Positions 36,172-44,195 of a DNA stretch of 64,000 nt are shown one piece after another. This stretch comes from Maribacter luteus (GTDB lineage Bacteria > Bacteroidota > Bacteroidia > Flavobacteriales > Flavobacteriaceae), in the NCBI RefSeq assembly GCF_009674825.1, contig NZ_WKJH01000001.1, positions 372,001 through 436,000 on the forward strand, written 5' to 3'. The translations under genes were made by a program, and so were the position numbers. The notes below the pieces were generated by a model. It was not told the origin of the DNA and made no database searches. It worked only from the letters and a program-made list of their open reading frames with translations. Position 1 is the stretch's first letter. Each line of letters begins with the position of its first letter.

Positions 36172-37524
36172 TTATTTCTTTTTAACGTCCGATTTCACAT
36201 TATCGGGTTGATAATAATTGGGAGGAAAACCGTTCAGTTGTCGCCATAACTCGTACCATATCGGCACGTCTTCCAAAAGGGCTATCGTACTTGCACCCGA
36301 ACCTACGCGAATAGCGCTGGGCCATGGGTGGTCATCGGGATCCGGAGCCAGTAAAACCCTATACATGCCATTATCACTGATAAAGGTTTCAATGGCAACA
36401 ACTTTGCCGCCATAAGTACCATAAGAGACATTGGGCCAACCACTGAAGACAATTGCCGGCCAACCATCGAATTGAATGCGCACCTTTTCGCCAAGATGTA
36501 ACAACGGTAAATCTAACGGAGCCACAAAGGTTTCTACGGCCATATCAATATCCGCAGGCATAATACCGACCAACCTATCACCTTCCTTAAACGTTTCACC
36601 GATACCTGCCTGCAAGGCCTTATTGATATATCCGTTTTGGGGCGCACGAATATAATAAAGGTCGTTCCGCATTTGATAGTTGGTATATTGGTTCTCTAAC
36701 TTGGTCACCTGTGCCTTAGAGTCGAATTGATTCGACTGAGCCGTGAACATGGCACTTTCCGCCTTCGAAATCTTATCGGTGTACTCTGCCGTGACCCGAC
36801 TAATTTCTACCTGTGCATTTAGAATTTCGTTCTGGGCAGCCAATAGTTTATTTTCTTGGGAAATCAGTTTTGCTTGGGTTTCCTGAAGTTTCAATCGTTT
36901 TTCTTCTACATCGGTCATGGCCTTTAGCCCTTCGGACTGTAACTGTACAATACGATCATATTGCCTTTGGGCGATTTCAATATTCGTCCTTGCTGCCTCA
37001 AGGTCTATACTATCGCTCTTTACCTTAAGCTTTGCTTGTAGTAACTTGTTCTTGGATTGTTCCAACTTTAAACCACGTTCCCTCACAAGGGCACCAATTT
37101 GATTGTTCAGGGCCTTTACCTTACCCTCGTAGGAAGTCACCGAACCTTCTTTAGCCTTGATCTGAAGCTGTGTACGCTCTACCAACCTAGGGTCAAAATA
37201 TTCATTTTTTATCTCGGAAATATGAAGTATCGTATCCCCTTTCTTTACATAGTCACCTTCTTGCACGTACCATTTTTCAATTCTACCCGGAATAGGTGAT
37301 TGTATGGTCTGTGGGCGCTGATCGGGTTTTAAAGTAGTTAAATACCCCTTACCGTTGATGTTCTGCGTCCATGGTAAAAAAAGAATAATGAAACCAGCAA
37401 TCGCGAAGGCCAACAAAAAGCGATTAAAATGCTTGTAATGCCTTTTATGAAAAACCCTTTGTGCAGAAGAAAACCGATCCAAAGAAACCTTTTGGTTTAA
37501 TTTGTTATGAGAAATATTCAACAT
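36172..37524 (-). CDS. HlyD family periplasmic adaptor
   Basis: A 450-residue membrane-fusion protein with one N-terminal transmembrane helix (FLLAFAIAGFIILFLPWTQ), a split lipoyl domain (GRIEKWYVQEGDYVKKGDTI and YIRAPQNGYINKALQAGIGE), a long coiled-coil hairpin of about 190 residues between them and a C-terminal beta-barrel region. It connects the ABC protein to TolC. It is 1 bp from each neighbour, which suggests tightly coupled expression. Confidence 0.9.
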   Translation of the reverse strand: MLNISHNKLNQKVSLDRFSSAQRVFHKRHYKHFNRFLLAFAIAGFIILFLPWTQNINGKGYLTTLKPDQRPQTIQSPIPGRIEKWYVQEGDYVKKGDTILHISEIKNEYFDPRLVERTQLQIKAKEGSVTSYEGKVKALNNQIGALVRERGLKLEQSKNKLLQAKLKVKSDSIDLEAARTNIEIAQRQYDRIVQLQSEGLKAMTDVEEKRLKLQETQAKLISQENKLLAAQNEILNAQVEISRVTAEYTDKISKAESAMFTAQSNQFDSKAQVTKLENQYTNYQMRNDLYYIRAPQNGYINKALQAGIGETFKEGDRLVGIMPADIDMAVETFVAPLDLPLLHLGEKVRIQFDGWPAIVFSGWPNVSYGTYGGKVVAIETFISDNGMYRVLLAPDPDDHPWPSAIRVGSGASTIALLEDVPIWYELWRQLNGFPPNYYQPDNVKSDVKKK

Positions 37525-37525
37525 G

Positions 37526-39199
37526 CTATATTACTTTTTCATTGATAATTTTCCCTTTTTCCATAGTAATGATATGGGTGCAACGATCCAACCAACGTTC
37601 ATTGTCACTCACCACGACCAAGGCCCAACCATTCTCACTATCGCTTAAGAAGTTTATAAGTTCTAGCGACTCTTCTTGATCGAATTGATCCAAAGGATCC
37701 TTCAACAGAAGTATTTTCGGTTTTCTTACAATGCTACGCGCCAGCACTATTTTTTTAGATACCGTAAAGGGTATCTGTTGCCCTTCGGGATATAGGATTG
37801 TTTGTAAACCTTGGGGTTGTTCCTTGACAAATTGGCCAAGGCCCACCTTATTGATCGCCCAATTGACCCGCTCTTGGGAAATAGATGTATCGCCAAAAGT
37901 TATATTGTTAAGAATAGAGCCCTCAAAAGGGGATTCTCCGGGTAGCGTCTGCCCAATTTGGGCACGATAGTGATTAAGGTTCAAAGCTTTCAAGGAGTTT
38001 CCGTTCACATAAACCCCTCCGGAATCCGGTTCTAGAATACCGGAAATGATTCGCAGTAAAGTAGTTTTCAAAGACCCACTTTTTCCTTTGATGAGTATCC
38101 TAGAGTTTGGCGGTATCTTTAAACTTACATTATCTATGACCGTCTTTTGAATACCCGGAACTTTATAGGATACTTTCTCCAATTCCACGGACAGGGCCTC
38201 GTTTTCCCCAAATGATATCTGACCCTCCTGTGATTCCAATTCCTTATCAACTACCTGTCCCAATTTTTCTAATGATGTAAGCAGATCATAGAAAGTCTCC
38301 AGCCCCAAAATCAGTTTTTCCACAGAACTTATTACCAAAAGTATAATGATTTCTGCCGCCACGAACTGCCCAATATTCATTTCTTGGTTCAAGACCAAAA
38401 GACCTCCGATCAATAACAGACCTGCCGTTACCAGGACTTTAAAACCTATCATTTGTATATACTGAAGCACAAGAATGTTGAAGTGACCTTCCCGAGCTTT
38501 CAGATACCCCGTCACCAGTTCATCGTTCTTGTCCAACGCATGTGATGTTTTGCCCGATAGTTTAAAACTTACAATAGATCGGGCAACTTCTTGCAACCAA
38601 TGGGCCACCTTATATTTACTCTTTGATTCGTTTAAACTGGTATCCAAACCCTTTTGAGCAGTAAATTTAAACACCACATAAATCAATAGTAACAGCAGGA
38701 TACCATAAATGATGAAGAAAGGATGGTAAAATGAAAGCAATAAAAGCCCCAATATGATCTGCAGCAAAGCCGCAGGAAAATCGACCAAAATCTTGGAAAC
38801 TCCTTTTTGTACGGTAATCGTGTCAAAAAAGCGGTTCGCCAATTCGGGTGGATAATAATTGGTTAGTTCACTCATTCTTATTTTCGGGAACCTATAGGCA
38901 AATTCGAAAGAGGAACGTGTGAATATCTTCTGTTGTACGTTTTCAATGATACGAATCTGCATCAATTGCAATACGCCTACAAATGCCACACCGATCGTAA
39001 CCAAAACAACAAGAACGATCCATGAAGTGCTTATTTGGGCCCCCTGTATTAAATTGATTATGGCCTGTATACCCAAAGGCAAAGAAAGGTTAACAACCCC
39101 GGCAAAAATGGCATAATAAAAAACTTGAAAAATATCCCTCTTATCCAATTTGAGCAACCCTATCAAGCGTTGCCAAGAGGTCATAATGGTTTTGGTCAT
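37526..39199 (-). CDS. ABC exporter with degenerate ATPase domain
   Basis: A 557-residue fused permease and ATPase domain; helices occupy roughly residues 20-300. The ATPase shows multiple losses. Walker A is GKSGSLKT at 372-379, with Leu in place of the last Gly. The LSGGQ signature is replaced by IPFTV at about 476-480. The Walker B region is ILLLKDP instead of ILLLDE, so the catalytic Glu is missing. The switch-loop His is Asp (VVVSDNE). Efficient ATP hydrolysis is therefore doubtful. The operon context (TetR, ABC, HlyD, TolC) indicates type I-like export. Confidence 0.86.
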   Translation of the reverse strand: MTKTIMTSWQRLIGLLKLDKRDIFQVFYYAIFAGVVNLSLPLGIQAIINLIQGAQISTSWIVLVVLVTIGVAFVGVLQLMQIRIIENVQQKIFTRSSFEFAYRFPKIRMSELTNYYPPELANRFFDTITVQKGVSKILVDFPAALLQIILGLLLLSFYHPFFIIYGILLLLLIYVVFKFTAQKGLDTSLNESKSKYKVAHWLQEVARSIVSFKLSGKTSHALDKNDELVTGYLKAREGHFNILVLQYIQMIGFKVLVTAGLLLIGGLLVLNQEMNIGQFVAAEIIILLVISSVEKLILGLETFYDLLTSLEKLGQVVDKELESQEGQISFGENEALSVELEKVSYKVPGIQKTVIDNVSLKIPPNSRILIKGKSGSLKTTLLRIISGILEPDSGGVYVNGNSLKALNLNHYRAQIGQTLPGESPFEGSILNNITFGDTSISQERVNWAINKVGLGQFVKEQPQGLQTILYPEGQQIPFTVSKKIVLARSIVRKPKILLLKDPLDQFDQEESLELINFLSDSENGWALVVVSDNERWLDRCTHIITMEKGKIINEKVI

Positions 39200-39204
39200 A
39201 TTAT

Positions 39205-39879
39205 TTATGGTTTAATCGTGCTGAAAACAAGGTTTTGAAAGTAAGTACTGGTATCATTCCCTTCTTTACAGTCGGTCAACGAAGGAAAATGATCTTTTAG
39301 GAAATATTGGTGCAACGACCCTTCCAGAATAGTACTACTAAGACTGGATGGGTGTTTATAATCCGGGTTTATTGCTTTGATCATATCACTGATCCTAGTC
39401 ACCAATCTTTTATAAATTATAAAATAACCCTCTTTGTTCTCGGCATCGACCTCCTTGGTCAAATACGACTTGGAGTATTCATTAATGACGATTTTGTTCA
39501 ACAAGACCTCATTAATATGTGAAAATGAAGAATCTTCCTCAGTAACTTTCGTAACGATTTCAATTGCTTTTTTCAACTTTTCCTTTGGATTACCTATGCC
39601 ATTGGTCGCAAAAACCAATTGATACTCCAACCACCCCCAATACCACGAAGCTAAGTACAAGAGTAATTTATGCTTGTTTTCAAAATATCGATAAATGGAA
39701 CTCTCGTTAGATCCGATCTTTACACCTAACTTTTTAAATGTAAAGCTTTCAAAACCCATTTCGTTTACCATAAGTATACTCTCTTGGATGATTCTCTTAC
39801 CCAAATCTGACGATTCCGGGTCCTTAACATAGATATTTTCGTTGATATTGATCTTAACAGATTGTAAAAGCCGGTCCAT
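39205..39879 (-). CDS. TetR family regulator of the ABC export operon
   Basis: A 224-residue regulator. The helix-turn-helix lies near residues 28-75 (IIQESILMVNEMGFESFTFKKLG, quoted in part: MVNEMGFESFTFKKLG, then SIYRYFENKHKLLLYL) and is preceded by an N-terminal extension of about 27 residues unusual for TetR proteins. The rest is a helical ligand-binding domain. It is the first gene of the four-gene export operon, and overlapping palindromes lie just upstream, consistent with autoregulation. Confidence 0.87.
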   Translation of the reverse strand: MDRLLQSVKININENIYVKDPESSDLGKRIIQESILMVNEMGFESFTFKKLGVKIGSNESSIYRYFENKHKLLLYLASWYWGWLEYQLVFATNGIGNPKEKLKKAIEIVTKVTEEDSSFSHINEVLLNKIVINEYSKSYLTKEVDAENKEGYFIIYKRLVTRISDMIKAINPDYKHPSSLSSTILEGSLHQYFLKDHFPSLTDCKEGNDTSTYFQNLVFSTIKP

Positions 39880-39910
39880 ACCTCAATTTTATTGTGATTA
39901 TCCAAATATA

Positions 39911-39937
39911 ATAGTATTACTATCATATAGTGATAGT
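39911..39937. promoter_or_regulatory. Overlapping palindromes, candidate TetR operator
   Basis: ATAGTA-T-TACTAT (39911-39923) overlaps ACTATCA-TATAG-TGATAGT (39919-39937). They lie between the divergent TetR gene and the secreted-protein gene at 40034, 32-58 bp from the TetR start. Repeated ACTAT/ATAGT half-sites suit a TetR dimer. Confidence 0.55.
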
Positions 39938-40033
39938 TTAACTGTTTTTTAACAGGTGTTATACTATCTTTTTTATTATTTTCGATTTCAACTTAATTTA
40001 TAATCAAATCATTAATATTTAAACAGGTTTTTT

Positions 40034-40393
40034 ATGAAAAAGTTAGTTTTTGTATTGACTGCATTTTTTTGCTTTGGATGGGCAAACGGCCAAAACAATG
40101 AATCTTCCATAGAAAAAGGGAGTATTTTGGTTTTGGGAACACCTTCTGCCGGATTAGACTTTAAACACATCCATTTCCCCAAGAGGAATTTTATCATCAA
40201 AAGAGGTGGGATAGCCGATTACAAAGCACTCATCGGAAGAAAAGTTCAAGTTTCCCATGTAGAATCATCCCAAAATGGTGAAACTGAAATCGTACTTAAA
40301 CCTTTGGACGGTCAACGCTTCTTTAGGTTTCTCCCCAAGGTTAAAGCAAATTATGAAAAGGCTTTGGACCGAGGTGAATTAAAACCCATTTAA
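40034..40393 (+). CDS. Small secreted protein of unknown function
   Basis: A 119-residue protein with a clear signal peptide (MKKLVFVLTAFFCFGWANGQ) and a mature domain of about 100 residues containing the pattern HIHFPKRNFIIKRGGIADY. I do not recognise the family. It is divergent from the TetR-ABC operon and shares its intergenic operator region, so it may belong to the same regulon. Confidence 0.65.
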   Translation: MKKLVFVLTAFFCFGWANGQNNESSIEKGSILVLGTPSAGLDFKHIHFPKRNFIIKRGGIADYKALIGRKVQVSHVESSQNGETEIVLKPLDGQRFFRFLPKVKANYEKALDRGELKPI

Positions 40394-40406
40394 ATCAAGT
40401 TATACC

Positions 40407-40485
40407 ACATGTTCTTTCCGCTATTTCCCAAAATATGCATCAACTCTCCAAGTATTGAGAACTGATGCAAGCGGGAAGAACTTGT
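40407..40485. other. Compact three-way-junction fold (structured element)
   Basis: An outer stem of 11 bp (40411-40421 with 40471-40481, one G-U pair as RNA) extends by 3 bp after one mismatch. It encloses a 5-bp hairpin (TATTT-CCCA-AAATA, 40422-40435) and a second hairpin of 7 + 4 bp (TGCATCA with TGATGCA, then TCTC with GAGA; 40436-40469). Only one base (40470) is left unpaired at the junction. It lies 13 bp after one gene and 90 bp before tag, and a T-rich run follows. It may be a structured RNA, an elaborate terminator or a small mobile repeat. Confidence 0.6.
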
Positions 40486-40575
40486 TTACCCCTTTTTGAT
40501 ACTACTTAACTTTGCCATGGGTCTTAAAAAATTGTACCATATAAATACATATCTTTAATCATAAGATATGATGTT

Positions 40576-41139
40576 ATGACAAAACATAAATGTGGATGGT
40601 GCCTTGGCGATGACCTGTATGAGGCATACCATGACAAGGAATGGGGTTCCCCCGTAAAAGATGATACACTACTTTTTGAGTTTCTGGTACTGGAAACCTT
40701 TCAGGCCGGACTAAGTTGGATCACCATTCTTAAAAAACGCGAAAATTTCAGAAATGCCCTTGATCAGTTCGATTATAGAAAAATAGCCGAATATGATGAA
40801 AACAAAATCCAGTCCCTATTACAAGATGCAGGGATAATCAGAAACAAATTAAAGGTACGCGCAACAGTTTCAAATGCTTTGGCATTTATGAAAGTGCAAG
40901 ACGAATTTGAAAGTTTTAGTGCCTATGTGTGGGAATTCGTAAATCATACCCCGATAAAAAATAGCATTGAAAATTATAAAAACGGCCCGGCAACCACCAA
41001 AATTTCAGATGCCCTAAGCAAGGACCTTAAAAAAAGAGGGTTTAAATTTGTGGGCAGCACGGTTGTCTATGCATTTATGCAGGCAGTAGGTATGGTCAAC
41101 GACCATGAGACCAACTGTTTTAGATACAACGAAGTTTAA
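40576..41139 (+). CDS. tag: DNA-3-methyladenine glycosylase I
   Basis: A 187-residue base-excision glycosylase that removes 3-methyladenine. The zinc-binding N-terminus (KCGWCLGDDLYEAYHDKEWG) and the ETFQAGLSWITILKKRE block are diagnostic, as is the C-terminal zinc ligand region (MVNDHETNCFRY). With the following unknown gene and the alkD-like gene it forms a DNA alkylation-repair group on the same strand. Confidence 0.95.
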   Translation: MTKHKCGWCLGDDLYEAYHDKEWGSPVKDDTLLFEFLVLETFQAGLSWITILKKRENFRNALDQFDYRKIAEYDENKIQSLLQDAGIIRNKLKVRATVSNALAFMKVQDEFESFSAYVWEFVNHTPIKNSIENYKNGPATTKISDALSKDLKKRGFKFVGSTVVYAFMQAVGMVNDHETNCFRYNEV

Positions 41140-41215
41140 CCCTTATTTAAATTTCATGATTTTACCCTCTTTTCCAAATAACACACCAAACAACAAGGTA
41201 CAATATAGTTCGGTC

Positions 41216-41797
41216 ATGCCCCTCTTTTTCAAAGTTATGATGATGCTCTTCCTTGGGACATTAATATGCAATGGCCAAGAGAAGTATGAAAGGGAATTCC
41301 GTATTAAAAAATCCCAGTTCCCTGAATTAAAATCAGATTCGATCCTTGCCGATGGGAACATTAAAAGAAAACGCTATTATAAAGAGGTCGACAGTCTTGG
41401 CGCCACCTATATTTTAAAATTCAAAAAGAATCGTTTGTATTACCATTTAACCTTCAATGATTCTGGCGAACTACTGAATTCGGGATTCCGTATAAATGAA
41501 ATCGATTTTCCCGATGAAACCATTCATGAAATAAAAAGATATTTATCCGGCACATTTGAGAAATTCAAGATAAGACGAATGTACCAGCAATATGCTTTCG
41601 ATAAAAAAGTGGGTGAAAAATCCCAATTGAAAAACACTTTTCAAAATCTATTGCTCCCAGACAATTTATACAGACTGAGCGTTAAGGGACGAAAAGGAAA
41701 AACCCGTACCGATTATGATTTTTGGTTCAACGCCGAAGGTCATTTGATAAAAAAACGAACGGCATTGCCCATGAACCATGACCGTATCTTGTATTAA
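41216..41797 (+). CDS. Secreted protein of unknown function between tag and alkD
   Basis: A 193-residue protein. I place the start at ATG 41216, which gives a signal peptide (MPLFFKVMMMLFLGTLICNGQ); the frame opens further upstream at 41105 inside tag. The mature part has a motif DFPDETIHEIKRYLSGTF and two beta-rich halves with some likeness to PepSY-like folds, but I cannot assign a family. A secreted product between two cytoplasmic DNA repair genes suggests the arrangement is positional, not functional. Confidence 0.65.
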   Translation: MPLFFKVMMMLFLGTLICNGQEKYEREFRIKKSQFPELKSDSILADGNIKRKRYYKEVDSLGATYILKFKKNRLYYHLTFNDSGELLNSGFRINEIDFPDETIHEIKRYLSGTFEKFKIRRMYQQYAFDKKVGEKSQLKNTFQNLLLPDNLYRLSVKGRKGKTRTDYDFWFNAEGHLIKKRTALPMNHDRILY

Positions 41798-41814
41798 CCG
41801 TTTCAAAATCGAAA

Positions 41815-42486
41815 ATGACCGATTATATCGCAACTTTGGAACAGGAATTTGAAGCCAATTCAAATCCCCAAATTGCAGAAGGGCAAAAAGCCTATATGCG
41901 CAATCAGTTTGAATTTTATGGGATAACATCCCCTAAACGGAGGGAAATCCAGAGACCTTTTTTGGTAAAATCGTTTTTACCCTCAAAAGAAAAGTTACAG
42001 GAATTGGTCAAAGCCCTATGGCAAAAACCACAACGGGAATATCAGTTCTTTGCACAAGAATTGGTTTCTAAATACACCAAACAATTCAGTATAAGCGATA
42101 TTTCAATATTAGAGTATATGGTGACCCACAAATCCTGGTGGGATACGGTGGATTATATTGCGGTTAAATTGATCGGCCCCTACTTTGAACGTTATCCTGA
42201 GCAATTGGACACCCACCTTGAAAAATGGCTGGCCTCTGACAATATATGGCTGCAACGTTGCTGTTTACTCTATCAACTGAAAAGAAAGGAAGAAATCGAC
42301 ACCTTAAGGTTAAGCCAAATCATCCAAAGACTTTTGGGCTCCAAGGAGTTTTTCATCAATAAAGCTATTGGGTGGGTATTACGGGAATACAGCAAAACCA
42401 ACCCTAATTGGGTCAAAGAATTTGTTTCAAGGAACGAACTTGCCAATTTAAGCCGTCGTGAGGCACTTCGCCTTATGGATAGATAA
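41815..42486 (+). CDS. DNA alkylation repair protein (AlkD-like HEAT glycosylase)
   Basis: A 223-residue all-helical HEAT-repeat protein of the DNA_alkylation family. Such enzymes remove N3- and N7-alkylated purines without flipping the base. Characteristic stretches are KSWWDTVDYIAVKLIGPYF and DNIWLQRCCLLYQL, which supply the Trp and Asp residues that line the active site. It is 17 bp downstream of the preceding gene. Confidence 0.92.
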   Translation: MTDYIATLEQEFEANSNPQIAEGQKAYMRNQFEFYGITSPKRREIQRPFLVKSFLPSKEKLQELVKALWQKPQREYQFFAQELVSKYTKQFSISDISILEYMVTHKSWWDTVDYIAVKLIGPYFERYPEQLDTHLEKWLASDNIWLQRCCLLYQLKRKEEIDTLRLSQIIQRLLGSKEFFINKAIGWVLREYSKTNPNWVKEFVSRNELANLSRREALRLMDR

Positions 42487-42648
42487 TAAGATGGAACAGG
42501 ATGGCAGCTCAGGGAAACACTGGGATGAAAAAATTAAGATTATAGACGGAAAATCGATTAAATAAGAGGTGTTTTCGAAATAGAAATAGCAAGACCGGTT
42601 ACTATATTCCTTAAATTTGATTTATATAATTGTTGCCCCCATTTAGAT

Positions 42649-42900
42649 ATGACAACTACCAACACTGAAACTAGAAATGAATATGGTCCGCTTTAAGAGC
42701 TCTATTTTAAAGACAAATCATTCACGGGTACAATCGTAGATGGTTTAGATACCATCAACTATAAAGATGGTATTGTCCATGGTCCGCTCACCTCCCGCTA
42801 TAAATCAGGTCAATTGAGTAGTATTGAAACCTATGAGAATGGTGATATAAAATACTGCGCAACATATTACATGAATGGTCAAAAAGAAACTGAATTTTGA
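42649..42900 (+). pseudogene. MORN-repeat (YwqK-like) gene remnant with in-frame stop
   Basis: From ATG 42649 the frame reads 15 codons, hits TAA at 42694, then continues in the same frame to a TGA at 42898. The conceptual protein contains repeated motifs of the MORN/YwqK type (DGIVHGPLTSRYKSGQLSSI, then YENGDIKYCATYYMNGQKET). A single premature stop separates start and body; the missing N-terminus suggests it is also truncated. The segment 42487-42648 before it holds no recognisable gene. Confidence 0.7.
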
Positions 42901-42939
42901 AATGGCCCATATTATAATTTGAGATTAAAAAAACCGAAA

Positions 42940-43329
42940 ATGATGAATAAAACCCTTGTAGCAAATAAATATTTAGAACATCTGGAAAATGGAGATATTA
43001 AAAAGGTTATTGACTTATTCCATGAAAATGGAATCGTTGATTCACCAATTTATGGAATCAAAAAAGCCGACTTCTTTTATCGCGAATTGAATAATGACAC
43101 CTCTAATTCCAAACTTCATCTTCAAGGGATTTTCGAACAAAACAATTCGAATAATATTGCGCTTTACTTTACCTATGAATGGACTTTAAAGAGTAATAAG
43201 ATTGTTGAATTTGATGTGGTGGACATTATAGAACTTGATCCTGACAATAAAATAAAGAAACTGAAAATAATATACGATACAGTTGTTGCCAGAAAGTTGG
43301 TGAATGAATTAAATGAACAAAACGAATAA
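42940..43329 (+). CDS. SnoaL/NTF2-like protein
   Basis: A 129-residue protein with the SnoaL/NTF2 fold pattern: an N-terminal helix (ANKYLEHLENGDIKKVIDLF), a short helix-turn around YGIKKADFFYREL, and a four-strand sheet. Members are small hydrolases, isomerases or carriers, so no substrate is assigned. Two adjacent ATG codons (42940 and 42943) are possible starts. The base composition is AT-rich compared with the core genes. Confidence 0.72.
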   Translation: MMNKTLVANKYLEHLENGDIKKVIDLFHENGIVDSPIYGIKKADFFYRELNNDTSNSKLHLQGIFEQNNSNNIALYFTYEWTLKSNKIVEFDVVDIIELDPDNKIKKLKIIYDTVVARKLVNELNEQNE

Positions 43330-43520
43330 AGAACATGGTACAACCGCAACTATAGGTTTTGCCCGTTCTATGGTAAAAACCAAATATTTTTTCGTTTAAA
43401 TGGCCAGGTTCCCCAATACCACAAAGGGTGTACCTTAATTATCAAAAAAAATATAATTTCCCTATTTAGGTTCTTTGAAAAAACTTAACCCTAAATTAAA
43501 AGTTAAATATTTTTTTGTAT

Positions 43521-43536
43521 CTAACCGTTTGTTTAG
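43521..43536. promoter_or_regulatory. TetR operator candidate, copy 1
   Basis: CTAACCGTTTGTTTAG, 25 bp upstream of the TetR start, resembles copy 2 (44144-44159) at 14 of 16 positions. It overlaps the -7 element TAGTTTTG (43534-43541), a position suited to repression. Confidence 0.65.
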
Positions 43537-43541
43537 TTTTG
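43534..43541 (+). promoter_or_regulatory. -7 promoter element of tetR
   Basis: TAGTTTTG matches TAnnTTTG and is preceded 16 bp upstream by TTTTTTTG. It overlaps the operator candidate by three bases. Confidence 0.55.
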
Positions 43542-43560
43542 TCCTATATTTAAATAGTAA

Positions 43561-44124
43561 ATGCCAAGAGCAAAGAAATATAACGAAGAAGAAGTAATCG
43601 AAAAAGCCATGAATTTATTCTGGCGAAATGGTTATGAAACAACTTCGATGCAAATGCTTGAAAAAGAGATGGGAATAAATAAATTCTCTATCTATTCGAG
43701 TTTTGGCAGTAAAAATGGCGTATTTCTTGAGAGTTTGAAGTGTTATAAGCAAAAACTGAACAAACTCTTGAACAAATTAAAGGAGTCTGAAAATGGTATT
43801 TTAGGTATCAAGCAATATTTCTATGACTTTATTGACTTTACAAAAGAAACCGAATTCGGTAAAGGTTGTTTAGTGACCAACACAGCGAATGAAATTGGTG
43901 AAGACGCAGATGAACAAATAAAGGATTCTTTAAGGTCGTTCACAGAAGAAGTAAAACAAGTGTTTTCGAAAATCTTAAAGCAAGACAGAACCAAAGATGC
44001 TTCAACCATTGAGCAACAAGCGGACTTTTTGATTATATCCATGTTCGGTTTATCTTCCGCTACACGAATATTCACTAAAGAACAACTTCACAATTATATA
44101 GAAAACATTTTTAAAAACAAGTAA
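43561..44124 (+). CDS. TetR family regulator
   Basis: A 187-residue TetR protein with the helix-turn-helix in the first 50 residues (FWRNGYETTSMQMLEKEMG, then FSIYSSFGSKNGVFLESL) and a C-terminal ligand-binding domain. This N-terminus resembles the group that controls reductases and AhpD-like enzymes. Palindromes before its own gene and before the next gene indicate autoregulation and control of the carboxymuconolactone decarboxylase-like gene. Confidence 0.9.
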   Translation: MPRAKKYNEEEVIEKAMNLFWRNGYETTSMQMLEKEMGINKFSIYSSFGSKNGVFLESLKCYKQKLNKLLNKLKESENGILGIKQYFYDFIDFTKETEFGKGCLVTNTANEIGEDADEQIKDSLRSFTEEVKQVFSKILKQDRTKDASTIEQQADFLIISMFGLSSATRIFTKEQLHNYIENIFKNK

Positions 44125-44143
44125 CATTTTTTTTACTCTATAA

Positions 44144-44159
44144 CTAAACGATTGTTTAG
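44144..44159. promoter_or_regulatory. TetR operator candidate, copy 2
   Basis: CTAAACGATTGTTTAG, embedded in an 8+4+8 palindrome from AACTAAAC to GTTTAGTT, lies 36 bp before the start of the CMD-family gene. Confidence 0.7.
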
Positions 44160-44195
44160 TTATGAAATGATCAATAACAATTAAAATTCAAAATT

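Noticed and set aside
40436-40482. Possible hammerhead ribozyme core in the three-way junction (CTGATG near 40462-40467)
   Set aside because: The core needs CUGANGA and GAAA with a cleavage-site U-H; CUGAUGC is present and GAAA is missing.
42491-42565. A 24-codon ORF starting MEQDGSSGKHWDEK
   Set aside because: Too short, no promoter, no recognised family; it may be the remnant of a lost gene.
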